This document shows, piece after piece, positions 33,781-46,164 of a DNA stretch of 64,000 bases; within the stretch, counting starts at the first letter, position 1; every line of letters starts with the position of its first letter. A program made the position numbers and the translations under genes. The notes under the pieces were generated by a model. That model saw nothing but the letters and a program-made list of their open reading frames with translations, did not search any database and had not been told where the DNA came from. The stretch comes from Quillaja saponaria (lineage: Eukaryota; Streptophyta; Magnoliopsida; Fabales; Quillajaceae): positions 11,381,001 to 11,445,000 of the forward strand of contig CM055605.1 in NCBI GenBank assembly GCA_029379385.1. Reading direction: 5' to 3'.

Positions 33781-35570
33781 GGTTCATTCATTTGGTGGAT
33801 CATGCTATGTCAAATGAATTTAGGAAATGGGTTAAAGGATTTCTCAACTTTGCCTTTGCCAGTATGGGTTATACATTTGATAGAATAATTCGATGTCCTT
33901 TCAAAATTCTGTGACAATAGTAAATTTCTTACTATAGATTATTGCCAATTGCATTACGAGACTTGATTCCTAACTAATTTGGGATCCTATTATAGAAATT
34001 AGTAATTTCTTCCCATATATTTTTTGCAACTAAGCTGAGTCAAATTATACGTATGACGCTTTGTAAGATGGAAAGTAAGTTAATATATGCTTTTTGGGGT
34101 CCTACGAAACATTTTCCTCTTCACTTAGATTATGAGGAGAAAGTTGATGATCTAGTGCAATATCAGTGAATGTATTGTTTTGAAAGGTAATTTTCAAATT
34201 TCTTGCATTGGTTATTCATTTTTATTACAATTAGATGTATTGTATATTAAATCATATATAACATTCCTTAATAGGATAATGCATAATCTGAAAAAGAAAA
34301 TCTACAATAAAGCACGTGTTGAGGGCTCAATTGTTAAGACTTACATACTCGAAGAGACATCAAATTTTTGTAGCATTTACTTTGCAAGTAATGTGTGTAC
34401 AAAGATGTGAGAAATAAGGTTAAAATGATAATGGTGATATTGATCCAACTAGCCAAACATCGATATTTTCTTACCCTAGTAAAATTATAGGTTGTGCTCA
34501 GTCTAAATTGCTAGAAGACTACGAATATAAAAAAGTGGTGATAGGTGTTATTCTCAACTGTGAAGAGATTGGACTTTTTATGAAGTAAGATTTAAACTCT
34601 TCTTATCCTTGAAACTTTTTACATACAACTTATCTTGTTGTACATTTGTTTGTAGTCAATATGGCTTGATAATGAGACGGGATCAACCGAATATTACCGA
34701 TCAACAACTCAAGAGATGCCGTGAAACAAGCTTTCTGCTACGGCAACTCCAACTAGTAAGGATTTTGTTAATTATAACTAAACTTTCATTTCATTAATGA
34801 CATTTTTATTCTTACATATTTCATAATTACATAGGTATTGAGTTATCTAAGTGTTGATGAGAATGTACACGATATAGCTATAGGTCCAAGTTGGCTACTT
34901 TTACGATGGATACATCATAAATGTTTATCAATTTCACATAGAACATCATGCGAAAAACAACAATACAATGAATAGTGGTGTCTATGTGAAAGGAAGCTAT
35001 TATGATACATGTGATTATAATTTTTACTGTATGTTGACCGATGGTATTGAGTTAGAGTATAAGGGTCCCAACAATAAAGTTATCTTATTCAAGTGTCGGT
35101 GGTATGATTCTTCTGACAAAAGACTTAAAGTTGACCCTTAAAATGGTTTGATTGAGATAAATCACATGTTTAAACTTAACTCAGGCGAGCAATTTGTATT
35201 GGGTTATTAAGCGACACAAGCATTTTATACAAAATATCCATATAAGAAAAGAGAAAGGCTTGATTGGTGGGTAATAGATAGAGTGAAACTAAGAAACTTT
35301 GTTAATTTACTAATGACTTAAGATAGCACTGAAGATGTAGTTGCCCACGCTTTAAAACTTTTTTCAAGATTGAAAAACCCAATTTCCAGCTCTAGTTGCC
35401 CTTAAAGATGTTGTCAATCTATCTGAATCACTTTACAATGGAAATTTGATAGAAGAAATTAACCCAAATGAGCTTTGCCAATCAAAGAGCAAAAAAACGT
35501 ACAAGGATAATTGTGAATAATGATTTTATTGATAACGATGAAATCATCTCATTTTAAGAAGTAGATGATG
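33780..35570 (+). mobile_element. Decayed CACTA (En/Spm-like) transposon coding region
   Basis: Three regions occur in the order found in plant CACTA transposases. At 33780-33915, NEFRKWVKGFLNFAFA with IIRCPF resembles the transposase-associated N-terminal domain. At 34030-34407 lies a DUF4218-like part: LCKMESK, HFPLHLDYEEKVDDLVQYQ, then RVEGSIVKTYILEETSNFC. A GT-AG intron (about 34187-34276) still separates its two halves, and the frame joins across it. At 34885-35300 is a DUF4216-like part: NTMNSGVYVKGSYYDT, ELEYKGPNNKV, LFKCRWYDSSDK, RERLDWW. The large TNP2 catalytic domain expected between the first two is missing, and many stops interrupt the rest. No CACTA termini were found. Confidence 0.75.
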
Positions 35571-35863
35571 ATCAATGAAAAGGAAGAGTTGGTTAATGAC
35601 AATTATGAGAATTAAAAGTTCTTATCTATAAATATGCAAGTATGTTCGTATATAGTTCATATATTATGACAATATTAATTACTATTTCTGTTATGCGTTT
35701 TATAAATAACTAATATAATCATATAATTTTTTTTTCCGGTATAAATATTACACAGTCATTCCTAGAGATACATATTCTTTTAATTTCATTTTCATTATAG
35801 GAGTCTTAAATATATAGTATTTTATACTCAAGTTATAATTTAAATTCAATTTTTTTGAAAAGT

Positions 35864-36540
35864 GGGGTTCAAAGAGTAAAACAGTCAAGTATAAGTATGT
35901 TTCGAATTCTGAAAGTACTAGCAACTGTGGGGACGAATAAGATATGTAGGAAGAAATGAAAACCTATTTAGATTAACAGTTAGGATATTAGGTTATAGTT
36001 TTAAGATAAAAGCTTTTTAAATTTGGGTTCAGAGGGCTAAAAAGTTAAGTACAAACCTGTTTCAAATTTCAGGAGTATCGACATAACTGTAAGGATGAAT
36101 AAGATCAAAAACAAGAAACGGAAATCCATTTGATCAACTATTAGAATATAGGCCACTATTACGGTTTCAAGAAAAAAGTTTTATAACTTTGGGATCATGG
36201 GGGAGGTAGAGGGGAACTGTCAAGTAGACGTCTGTTAGAGGTTCTGTGAGTACTGATACGACCATAGGGACAAATAAGACTTTAGGAAGAAACATAAATA
36301 TATTTGGATTAACCATTAGGTTATTAGGTCAATATTACAGTTTCAAGGCAAAAACTTTATAACTTTGGGTTTAGTGGCATAAAATAGTCAATTAGACATT
36401 CGTTCGGGATTCTAAGAGTAGCGGCATGACCATGTGGATGAACAAGAAATGTAGAAAAAAATGAAAATCCATTTAGACCAATAATTAGGACATTAGGCTA
36501 AACTTTTAGTTTCAAGGCAAAAATTTTAAATTTTTTGTTT
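35864..36540 (+). repeat. Minisatellite of about 165 bp, four units
   Basis: Units begin near 35866, 36026, 36192 and 36368 with GGGTTC or a variant. Each continues with GTCAAGTA-, GAATAAGA-, ATCCATTTGGAT- and TATTAGG-like words and a TTTCAAGGCAAAA end. Spacings are 160, 166 and 176 bp. The array lies 0.3 kb behind the CACTA coding remnant and may belong to it. Confidence 0.75.
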
Positions 36541-38249
36541 AATTTGCGTAAGTTAGACTTTTAACTTATATAAATATTAAGTTTTCACTAAGCTAAGTAT
36601 AACTTAGTTATTTTGTTTAATTTATGTTGCATCTTCTTCATCCGAGCCTTAGCAACTTAGTCAGGATGACGAGCAAGTTCGAGATGACGAAAATTTTGGA
36701 TTAAGAAATTAATTTTTCATTTATCGTAAAGAATATTGTTATGACGATTTTTGTATAGTATTTTATTTTACATAATCTAAAATTTAAATATAAATATATT
36801 TGTATACAAGTATAACATTAAAAATAAAATAAAATAATTAAATTATTTTTACCATCTACATCAGCATTTTGATTATCTACGTCTGTACTTTGCAGACACA
36901 GATAACAATAAAAAGAAAAAAAAAATAGTGTTTATGCTTATGTATCTGCATGGTAGACACATTTATATCTGCATTTGTGTTTTAGCATCTAGACTTCAGA
37001 TTTCAATACATGGCAAGCAATTATTGACTTTTACATGTTACGTCTACCACGCAGATGCCGAAAGTCAAACAGAGATAAGTTATATGTTTATACAAACATA
37101 GAAATGATATTTGAAGACATAGAAAATAATATTTGAATGTAAGGTTACCACATCCGTTTATGTACATCTAGATGCATACACATATTATTATGTGCGTCTA
37201 TATGACAACTTTCTGCATTTGCAACTGACAGACCTAGATAACATCATTTCTTAAACTAGAGGACTTCTAATTAAACAATATTATAATTTTATATAATTAA
37301 ACTAAGGTAAGGAAACACATCAGTACTATCAAGGAAAAATAACATCGGGACGCAAACGCAAATTATTATTTAGGTATGCATGACAACTTTTAGCATCTGC
37401 AACTGATAGATGAAAATAACGCTATTTCTTATAATAAGGGACTTCCAATTAAACAATATTATAATTTTATATAACTACACTAAGATGGTAAAACACATCA
37501 TCACTATTAAAGAAAAAATAACTAAACATTTGTTGTTGATGGTATGATTTGAACGTGAGACCATTATGTTACAACACCTCCTTCTTACTTAGTCAAACTA
37601 AGATATCCATCAAAATTGTATTTTTTCCCTCACTTTTATATAAATAAATAAATAAATATATATATATTTATATATGTATGTATATAACCTACTTATTATA
37701 TATAATATCTCATAACATAATAATTCTTAATAATTAGTAAAATTTTGAGAAATCATTTCTATGCCAAGGCTTATATATAATAACTCCTAGTACATTGTAA
37801 TTAATATTTTTTTTTCAAAAGAAATTTCCTTTGGAATATTAATTATTAGAATTTACAAATTTATTACAAACTTACAAAATATATTCTAATAACATAAAAG
37901 TTTAAATAGTTGAATATATGGTTTTACATACAATATATTAGTAGAGACTGAACAAATAATTTTTTGTTAAAGATACACATAAAAGACAAACGAAAAAAAA
38001 GAGTAAAAATTCTAGAGGCAAACTTTAGAGCCTAAAATTGAAAAACTAACTTCATTACTAGCTCTCAAAGTTGCAAAAAAACTAATTGCCCAAAGTAGTG
38101 AAAAAGAAAAAGAAAAAAGAGATGGAATAGTATGTGTGAAGAATTGCTTACTATAACACACAAGAATGAAATTGAAGAAGAAGAAAACTGTGAAGATGGT
38201 CAAACAAATGTAACTACAAAAGAGATATTTTTCACACATCATACTTGTT
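36541..38249. other. AT-rich stretch with a 178-bp duplication
   Basis: 37203-37350 and 37381-37530 are diverged direct copies (TGACAACTTT, then CTAATTAAACAATATTATAA-like). The words CATCTGCA, CATCTAGA and GTCTACC recur at 36850-37260, as in CACTA subterminal regions. A (TA)n-rich stretch lies at 37640-37690. No gene is seen. Confidence 0.5.
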
Positions 38250-39080
38250 GATGTGCTCTTTGCCTGGGTTCAATTACTCCTCGAGCTGGTCTTGCGATCT
38301 CCCTAGTTGTAGTGCCTGCACTAACGAGATTGAGTGGTCCCCGAGCGATGACCTCCCAAGTCATTTCGACGATCAAGTTAGTAGAAGTGACGATCAGCTA
38401 AGTTAAATGAGAGCTACTTGAGACAAAATGACATTATCTTCTCCAAGAAGCTAGGGGACTTATTTATAGATATCGAATGAGAGTATGTGTTACCTGAACT
38501 GTTCATGGTAACAAGTCAGCTGGTAGCCACGAGTCATCCCTGCATTGGTCGGCTACAAATGGTACTAACATCTGCCCTTAGAACAAGAGCCTTAAGGTTG
38601 CTGAGGGGCTGTAAAAGTGAGTCCATCATTATGATGTTAAGGGTGCCAACCAAAGCATGCTTAAGAGTGCGCCTTGAGCGGTCGCCAGGTTAGTCAAGTG
38701 TGGGGGAGTTGGAATTCATTTTTACTTGTCTTTCTTTCTCGAGCTTGTAATGGGAAGGCTTGAAATCTTCAGGTCATAAAGGCCCATCTCTCACCCAATA
38801 ATATATATGACCAGTTTAGACCTTTCATATTCTGAGTCAAGTTCTTTCTTAGTATTAGTGTTAGGTACGACACCTAGAGACTTTGAGGCGTGGCAAGTCC
38901 TGATAGGGCTCGAAATGCGAGGTGGACCATGTGCCCCTATATAAAGGGAAGCCACTTCATTTTGCTTTCTCACTTACTGAAAACACTAGTGAAGCTTTAC
39001 CCAATTGTAACTCGATTATTCAATAGAGGAAGCTCCTTTTCTACCTTCATACTCATAAGTACAGGCTACTTCTCTTGGCA
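38250..39080 (-). repeat. Putative 3' LTR of the Tat-type element, with divergent TATA boxes
   Basis: A - strand TATA box (CTATAAATAAG) lies at about 38460-38470, followed leftward by a leader ending near TGATGTGCTC (38250), as in an R-U5 region. A + strand TATA box (TATATAAA, 38938-38945) points toward the antisense ORF. Boundaries are estimated, since no second LTR is available for comparison. Confidence 0.45.
38938..38945 (+). promoter_or_regulatory. TATA box pointing toward the antisense ORF
   Basis: TATATAAA in a GC-rich setting (CCCC before, GGGAAG after) is 165 bp ahead of the ATG at 39110. It would drive transcription on the + strand, opposite to gag-pol. Confidence 0.5.
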
Positions 39081-40494
39081 GTCTTGAAATTATTATTTTT
39101 TTTCCCATTATGTCAAGAAAGAGACTTCCTCTTCCTAGCCTTCTTCTCAGTTTTCCTCTAGTGCAGGTGACCTAGGACCCTAGTTCAGTGAGGCGAAGAG
39201 CCTGTTCATAGGCCTAGTAGAGGGAAGGATATAGGCATACTGATGACTCAATATGGCGGGGAGACTAGGTGTCCTTAGGACACTTCAAGTCCTAGCACAA
39301 ATTCTGAAACACACACTAATACTTCTTCAGATGAGGAGACCACCCTAGCTCAATTCTCTCCAAAACAGGGTGAAGAGTCCAATGAGGATGTCCCTCCTTT
39401 CTAAGCACAAACTAATACAAAGGCAATCCATGATATTAAGAATGTGATTTCGGATGCTCAAATAATCACCATTTCTAGGTAGTATTTCTAGCTAGTGGGA
39501 GCTTGGGCAGTAAGAAGTACCACAACTGGGTTGTTGCCATTTAATTCTATCCCGATTTTTTTCTGTTTCTACGAGAAATACCTTCATTCTGGCATGCGGT
39601 ATCATCTTCATCCTTTGGTCGAAAAGCTCTTGAATGCCTTCAGAATATACCCTACCCAATTAGCACCTAATGGATGGCACTTTCTAATCACTTTTGTATC
39701 AGTGTGAAGCGAGCTATCGATCAAGCCCTCCTTATTTGAGGCATCTGTTGGGTGTCAAGAACAACGCGAGAGGTTAGGTATATTTCTCGAGCAAACAACA
39801 ACAAAGATTGGAAGCCAAAATAATTTTTGGTTAGGACGCCATATCCAACTAACCTTCTGCAAGGGTGGGACGTTCTTTATAAGTTAAGGAAGCTGCCCAA
39901 ACTTACCAGGTTGCAGCAAAAGAGATTAGATAAGATTTTGGTGTATACAAAGTATAAACCTAGTGGTCTTTTTGATACTACTTACTATATAGTCGATTCT
40001 ACTCTGGTCGAGTATTGGTCCATTCTATTAAGTTTGCTCTTAGTAGTGTTGATTTATGATCACCTCCCTTTGCTGACTTTTCTTTTCTTTTTTCTTTTTT
40101 TTCTTTGTTTTCTTTTTATACAGATAGAGGGCTTACACCAGAACAAGAGGCAGTTGAGGTCCAGGTCGCTAAAGGAGGCACCTCAAAGAGGCGATGGCTA
40201 AAGCAATGGCCTTGAAAAAGAAAACTGTTAGTAAAGGTAGCTACCTGCCCAAGAAAGTCGCCAAGATCGAAGCTGCTACCTTTTCCTTACCTCATTCCTC
40301 TCCTAAAATTGAGATTTTTGATGTTTCTTCTTCCTCACTTGACAGAACAATTGTGAAACGAGCTGTACCGATTACTACTGTGGTGTTTGTTACTGAGAGT
40401 GGCATGCCCTCTTCCAAAGAGGAGAGATAAGCTAGCAAGAGACTGCACCTGTGCAAGTTCTCTGACTGCCCAGTGGAGCCTAATGGGTTGCCCC

Positions 40495-40718
40495 TGTTGA
40501 ATATAAGAAGAATATATATTCAGATGATTTTCAATATACAAGAGGGAGCCTCTATTTATAGGCTAAAGTGTTTAACCTAACATAGTGAACCTAGACTAAA
40601 TATCAACCAAATATGCAATAGAAATTACACAGAAATAAGGAAACTAGAAATAAGGAAAGAAACTATAAATAAGAAAATTTGACTCACTAATTAAGCTGTC
40701 TATATTTACACTCTAACA
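40495..40718 (-). repeat. 3' LTR of Copia-2 (224 bp)
   Basis: Left copy in window coordinates. It contains a - strand TATA box (CTATAAATAG) at about 40550-40560. Confidence 0.92.
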
Positions 40719-40725
40719 CTCCCCC

Positions 40726-43700
40726 TCAAGCTGGAGCATAAAGATTATATGTTCCAAGCTTGTTGCATAGATATCGTAATCGATTTCCTGTCAAAGATTT
40801 TGTGAATAAGTCTGCTAACTGATCTTCTGATTTTGTATATGTAGTCTTGATTGTATTATCTATAAGCTTCTCACGAACGAAATGACAGTCAACTTCTATA
40901 TGTTTTGTTCGTTCATGAAAGACTGGATTTGATGCAATATGTAATGCAGCTTGATTATCACATACTAACTCCATAGGCTGTGAGTGCTGAAATCCAAGTT
41001 CGTCTAATAGATTTTTCAGCCAAACTAACTCAGCGGTGGTATGAGTCATAGCCCTATATTCAGATTCAGCACTGGATCTTGCAACAACAGTTTGCTTTTT
41101 ACTTTTCCATGAAACAAGATTTCCACATAGAAATATACAGTATCCTGTAGTAGATTTTCTGTCAAATTGAGAGCCTGCCCAATCAACATCGCTATAACCT
41201 TGAACTGGAGTAGAATTATGTTTATGGACTAATGTATGACCACGACCATGTCCTCGAACTAGAGTGTGCCCATGATTCTTATATAATAATCCCTTTCCGG
41301 GTGCAGTTTTAAGGTATCTTAGGATAAGAATAACAGCATTCCAATGAGATGTTCGAGGCTGAGAAAGAAATTGGCTAACCATACTAGTTGCAAAAGCAAT
41401 ATCTGGTCTAGTGACTGTGAGATAATTCAGCTTACCAACAAGACGTCTATATTGCTCAGGATTAGTCAGTAGCTCCCCCTCATCTGGTACAAGTTTAGTA
41501 TTGGGATCCATAGGAGTATCTACAGGTTTGGAATCCAACATACCTATATCACTCAAGACATCCAGACAATACTTTCTTTGAGAAAGGCAAATACCCAATT
41601 GTGATCTTGCAACCTCGATCCCCAAAAAATATTTTAGCTGTCCTAAGTCTTTAGTTTGAAACTTAGACTGTAGGAATGATTTCAATTGTTGAATCCCATG
41701 ATTATCATCACCTATAATCACAATATCATCCACATATACAATTAAAAGAATTCTATAATTAGGTGTATGTTTATAGAAAACTGAGTGATCAACAGTACAC
41801 CTCTGAAGGCCAAAACTAAGAACAACTTCACTGAATCTACCAAACCAAGCTCTAGGAGATTGCTTTAAGCCATATAGAGACTTTTTCAATCGACACACCA
41901 TACCAGACTCCTCCTGAGCAACAAAACCAGGTGGTTGCTCCATAAAGACTTCTTCATCAAGGTCACCATGTAAGAAAGCATTTTTTATGTCCAATTGATA
42001 GAGTGGCCAATCAAAAATAGCAGCTAGAGATATAAATACCCTGACAGATGTAATTTTAGCTACGGGAGAGAAAGTTTCTAAATAATCCACACCATAGACC
42101 TGAGTGTAGCCTTTTGCTACTAATCTAGCCTTTAAGCGATCAACAGAACCATCAGAATAAACTTTTACTGTGTATACCCATTTACAGCCAACAGTGAATT
42201 TTCCAGAAGGTAAAGAGACCAGTTCCCAAGTACCATTAGTATGTAAGGCGTTCATTTCATCAATCATGGCCTGCCGCCACCCGGGATGAGCAAGAGCATC
42301 ACTGGTGGACTTTGGAACAGAAATAGAAGACAAAGAGGAGACAAATGCATAATAGGGTGAAGATAAACGATGATAACTCAAAAAAGTATAAATAGGATAA
42401 GGATTACGAGTTGAACGAGTACCTCTTCGTAAAATAGGTGGTGAAGCAAGATTCGAGGCACGGGAAGGTGTTGGGACAGAAGGTGAGTCATTAGTTACAT
42501 CAACAGTGTCTGCTAGAAGATTAGGTAGTGGTGCAGATGATACACAGTCATTTGGTCCAAGATAAGGAGCCGGAAAAGCTTCAGAGATAGAAGGTGACTA
42601 AGGAATAGTCGAGGGAAAGAATGAAGATTCCTCAAAAAATGTAACATCAGCATAGATAAAGTAACGATTCTTATCTGGAAAGTAACATTTATACCCTTTT
42701 TGAAGGTGAGAATAACCCAAGAAGATGCACTTAAATGATTTGGAAGAGAGTTTATCCTGTCCAGATGTTAGATCATGAACAAAACAAATGCAACCAAAGA
42801 TACGAAGTGGAAGTGAATATAAGGGATGATTAAGAAAGATGATAAAATATGGAATTTTGTGATGCAATGTAAAAGATGGCATGCGATTAATAAGGTAGCA
42901 TGCAGTAAGTACAGCATCACCCCAAAACCGAAGTGGAACATGACCATGAAGTAATAGAGTGCGAGCTATTTCAATTAAATGTCTGTTTTTGCGCTCAGCA
43001 ACTCCATTTTGTTGAGGAGTGTGAGAACAAGATGATTGATGCAGCATACCTTGAGATGTCATAAAGTGCTGAGATGATGTAAAAAAATATTCACGTGCAT
43101 TGTCACTACTCAAAATACGAATAGAAACACCAAATTGTGTTTTAATTTCAGCACAAAACTGTTGGAATATAGAAAATAACTCAGAACGATTTTTTATTAA
43201 AAATAACCACGTGCAACGAGAATAGTCATCAATAAAAGTTACAAAATACTGAAATCCCAAAGATGAACTAACACGACTAGGACCCCAAACATCAGTATGA
43301 ACAAGATGAAAGGGAGACTCTGCTCTAAAACCACTATGCTTTGGAAACGAAACACGTGTGTGCTTGCCAAGCTGATACGACTCACAATTTAAAGATGACA
43401 GATGTGACAAACGAGGAACCATCTTCTGAAGCTTGGATAGACTTGGATGACCCAACCGACTGTGAATGAGAATAGGTGACACATCTGTAGAGCAAGCCAC
43501 TGAAGATGTAGGTAGTGTGGTAAGATGGTAGAGGCCATGTGACTCACGTCCTGTGCCAATCGTTCGTCCCGTACGTCAGTCCCGTATAGTAAAGGAATCA
43601 TCAATGAAAGTGATAGAATAATTGAGAGAACTAGTTAATTGACTAATAGAAATCAGATTAAATGAACATTCAGGGACATAAAGTACAGTCTCTAAAGGCA

Positions 43701-44841
43701 AAGAAGATAATGGTGTAGCTTGACCTATACCTTTAGCAATGGTTGTGGAACCATTAGCTATAGTGACAGTGGAAAGTGATGATGGATTACTAATACTAAA
43801 AAAAAGTTTGGGATTACCAGATATGTGATCAGAGGCACCAGAATCAAGAATCCAAGTGTCAGAAGAGGTCTGAGAGAGGCAAGGGACAGAATTACCATGA
43901 GAAGATTGCTGAGTAGCTTGATACTGTAGGAACTTATCATATTCAGTAGCTGATAATGAGACATTAAGAGGTTTTTCTTTAGATGGTGAAACTTCAAGTG
44001 AATTGGCTGATTGAACAATATTAGCTGTAGTACCCGGATAACCAATCAGTTGGTAACACTTTTCCCTGATATGACCCATCCTGTTACAATGAGCGCATTG
44101 GGGGCGTCCACGACCCCGACCTCCTCGACCATGACCTCCGCGAGTACTAGAGTGAGAGATCAATACTGAAGAATCAGGAGATGGATTCTCAACATGTGTT
44201 ACTACCGGAGATGAGATACGTAACAACCGAGCAAATACTTCTTCCATGGAAGGAATACTAGGACTAGCTAATATCTGATGGCGAACTGGATCAAGATCAG
44301 CTCGAAAGCCATATAGAGTGAGAATCATGAATAGCTTGTCCATTTGTGCCTCTTGGTCAGCCAGATCAGTGGTAAGAGGTAATATTTCAGCAAGTTCAGC
44401 TTTGACATTCTGAATCTTGCCCAAATAGGTTGACATATCCTGATCAGCCTGTTTTAGATTCAACAGATTAGATACCACAGTGTAAAAACGTTGGATATCA
44501 TTAGTGTATAAACTTCTGGCCCGTTTCCATAATTCAAAACATGTCTTATATGCCCGAAAAATCTGCAATATAGAAGGTTCAATGGATGCCCAGAGTAAAC
44601 TGCATAATTGGGCATCGATCTTTTTCCAATTGAGTTGTTCAGGGGTTGGAATATCAGCCAATGATTTCGTGAGATGATTTTCATATCCCTGTCCCAGAAA
44701 CCATAACTCAACAAATGCAGCCCAAGACAAATAATTAGATCCATTCAATTTCTCAGTAGTAATAACAGGGGATCCAGAAAACACAGAGATAAAAGTATTA
44801 GGTTTTGACATACCGATTTCAGATTTTTCAGATGTAGACAT
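40726..44841 (-). pseudogene. gag-pol polyprotein of Copia-2 with two in-frame stops
   Basis: All coding segments lie in one - strand frame, from the likely start MSTSEK (44841-44839) to the stop before 40726. The frame upstream to 44955 is open but is probably leader. In order: gag, zinc knuckle CAHCNRMGHIREKC (about 44100-44058), protease LDSGASDH (about 43850-43826), and a TGA at 43575-43573. Then come integrase (HSRLGHP zinc part, HTDVWGP, FIDDYSR, SSDNAREY, PQQNGVAERKNRH) and a TAG at 42597-42595. Reverse transcriptase follows, with YVDD at about 41736-41725, and RNase H with DVDWAGS and SAESEYRA. The TGA after protease could be a real stop or the only decay, together with the TAG; I see no frameshift. 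Catalytic residues are in place. Confidence 0.92.
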
Positions 44842-44990
44842 ACCGATGAACAGTACCCCGATGAACAATAATCGTACTGCTGGAATGAAACGTAGCAATA
44901 GAGAGACACGCTGGAATGAAACGCAGCAATAGAGAGACGCCCTAGAAAGAAACATAGCGGAAAATAAAAATTAGGGTTTTTTCTCCCTAA

Positions 44991-45002
44991 GCTCTGATAC
45001 CA
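44991..45002 (-). other. Primer binding site of Copia-2
   Basis: On the - strand TGGTATCAGAGC follows the 5' LTR directly. It is a perfect match to the usual initiator-Met-tRNA site. Confidence 0.9.
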
Positions 45003-45226
45003 TGTTGAATATAAAAAGAATATATATTCAGATGATTTTCAATATACAAGAGGGAGCCTCTATTTATAGGCTAAAGTGTTTAACCTAACATAGTGAACCT
45101 AGACTAAATATCAACCAAATATGCAATAGAAATTACACATGAATAATGAAACTAGAAATAAGGAAAGAAACTATAAATAAGGAAATTTGACTCACTAATT
45201 AAGTTGCCTATATTTACACTCTAACA
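45003..45226 (-). repeat. 5' LTR of Copia-2 (224 bp)
   Basis: Right copy in window coordinates. It has the same length as the left copy, with about 7 mismatches and no indel seen. Confidence 0.92.
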
Positions 45227-46164
45227 GCCTCTTCCTCGCCTACTTTACCCATGAGTTTCTTAACGCAAAGGTAGATGTGGGCATGCATAATATCCCTAGG
45301 GTAGCGTACACTATAGCCCGGGGCATTACTCTGGCCACCGACGTAATGTATATGGATGAGCTCCCGATTGAGGATGCTCTGCTTGGCCGCCTTATTGCCA
45401 ATGTCAATGTAAGTCTCTTGATTTATTTTTTTTGCCTACATTAGAGAGTTTAGAGCTAACGTACAATTCTTCTTTGTGTTTTAGCAGGCAATCCAGATTC
45501 AAGCTTCTTTGTATGTGCGCTATAAGAAAGCTTTGGAAGATATAGAGTACTCGTCCAACAAGCTTGTCAAGACTTTTACAGAGCTGGACAGCGTGAAGGT
45601 TGCACTCATTTTGCCAAAGAAGAAGGTCGAGGATAGGCAAGCGGCCCTAGCTCATTTTGAGAAGCAAGAGAAAGAGATAAAGCTTAGGAAGGACGACAAC
45701 TCTGGCTTATAAAAAGAAGTAGGTTGCCTGAAAATCACCCTCACCAACCAAGATGATGAGATAAGCACCTTAACAGATGAGATAGAAGACACAAAGGGCG
45801 CTTTCCTGGACGCCAAGGATGACACCAAAACTGTTGTAATAATCTTCAAGGAGTCCGCTAAGTGTTGCAAAATAATCTACGATAAGGGCAGCGAATGCTA
45901 TTGGTAGGGGTGGACTCAATGCCTTGAATTCTTGAGGAAATAGGACCCCAACCTCGACATATCAAAGGCACGATAGCCTGGTGAGGATGAAGCAGAGGAC
46001 ATTGCTAAGCTAGAACGCCAAATGGCGCTAGCAAGCCACGTTAAAGCGAAAGCAGAGGTTAGAGATAGGGAGGGTGCATGCGACCTGGGAGAGAATGCAG
46101 AGAAAGAGAGAGCTGTAAGCACGGGAGAGGGTTTACTAATGGTGAAGAAAGGTAGGATAATGAT

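Larger units (their letters stand above)
40495..45226 (-). mobile_element. Copia-2: nearly intact Ty1/copia retrotransposon inserted in the antisense ORF
   Basis: The 4732-bp element has two 224-bp LTRs starting TGTTGAATAT and ending CTCTAACA. By eye they differ at about 7 sites. Flanks are GCCCC (40490-40494) and GCCTC (45227-45231), a 5-bp duplication with one C-to-T change. On the - strand the primer binding site TGGTATCAGAGC (44991-45002) and polypurine tract GAGGGGGAG (40719-40727) are in place. The gag-pol frame is continuous apart from two stop codons. It is clearly younger than Copia-1 and Copia-3. Confidence 0.95.
39110..46160 (+). pseudogene. Antisense extra ORF of the Tat-type element (gypsy-type 'transposase' PF04195-like), decayed and interrupted
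   Basis: From ATG 39110 the frame is broken by several stops. The segment 39560-39710 reads FYEKYLHSGMRYHLHPLVEK, then LNAFRIYPTQLAPNGWHF, as in the Pfam family named putative gypsy-type transposon (PF04195). Probable introns end at about 40121 (TTTTTATACAG) and lie at about 45411-45489 (GTAAGTC to TTTAGCAG). The C-terminal part (45490-46150) is highly charged and likely coiled coil, starting ASLYVRYKKALEDIEY. Copia-2 with its duplicated target occupies 40495-45231 in the middle. The function of such proteins is unknown; they are expressed, if at all, opposite to gag-pol. Confidence 0.65.

Noticed and set aside
37536..37575. tRNA-like B box on the - strand (CGTTCAAATC)
   Set aside because: No cloverleaf, no A box at the right distance and no acceptor stem could be found; at most a decayed SINE fragment.
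44842..44955. Upstream extension of the Copia-2 gag frame (38 codons)
   Set aside because: It is hydrophobic, unlike gag, and contains a repeated leader segment; the start at 44841 fits the family better.
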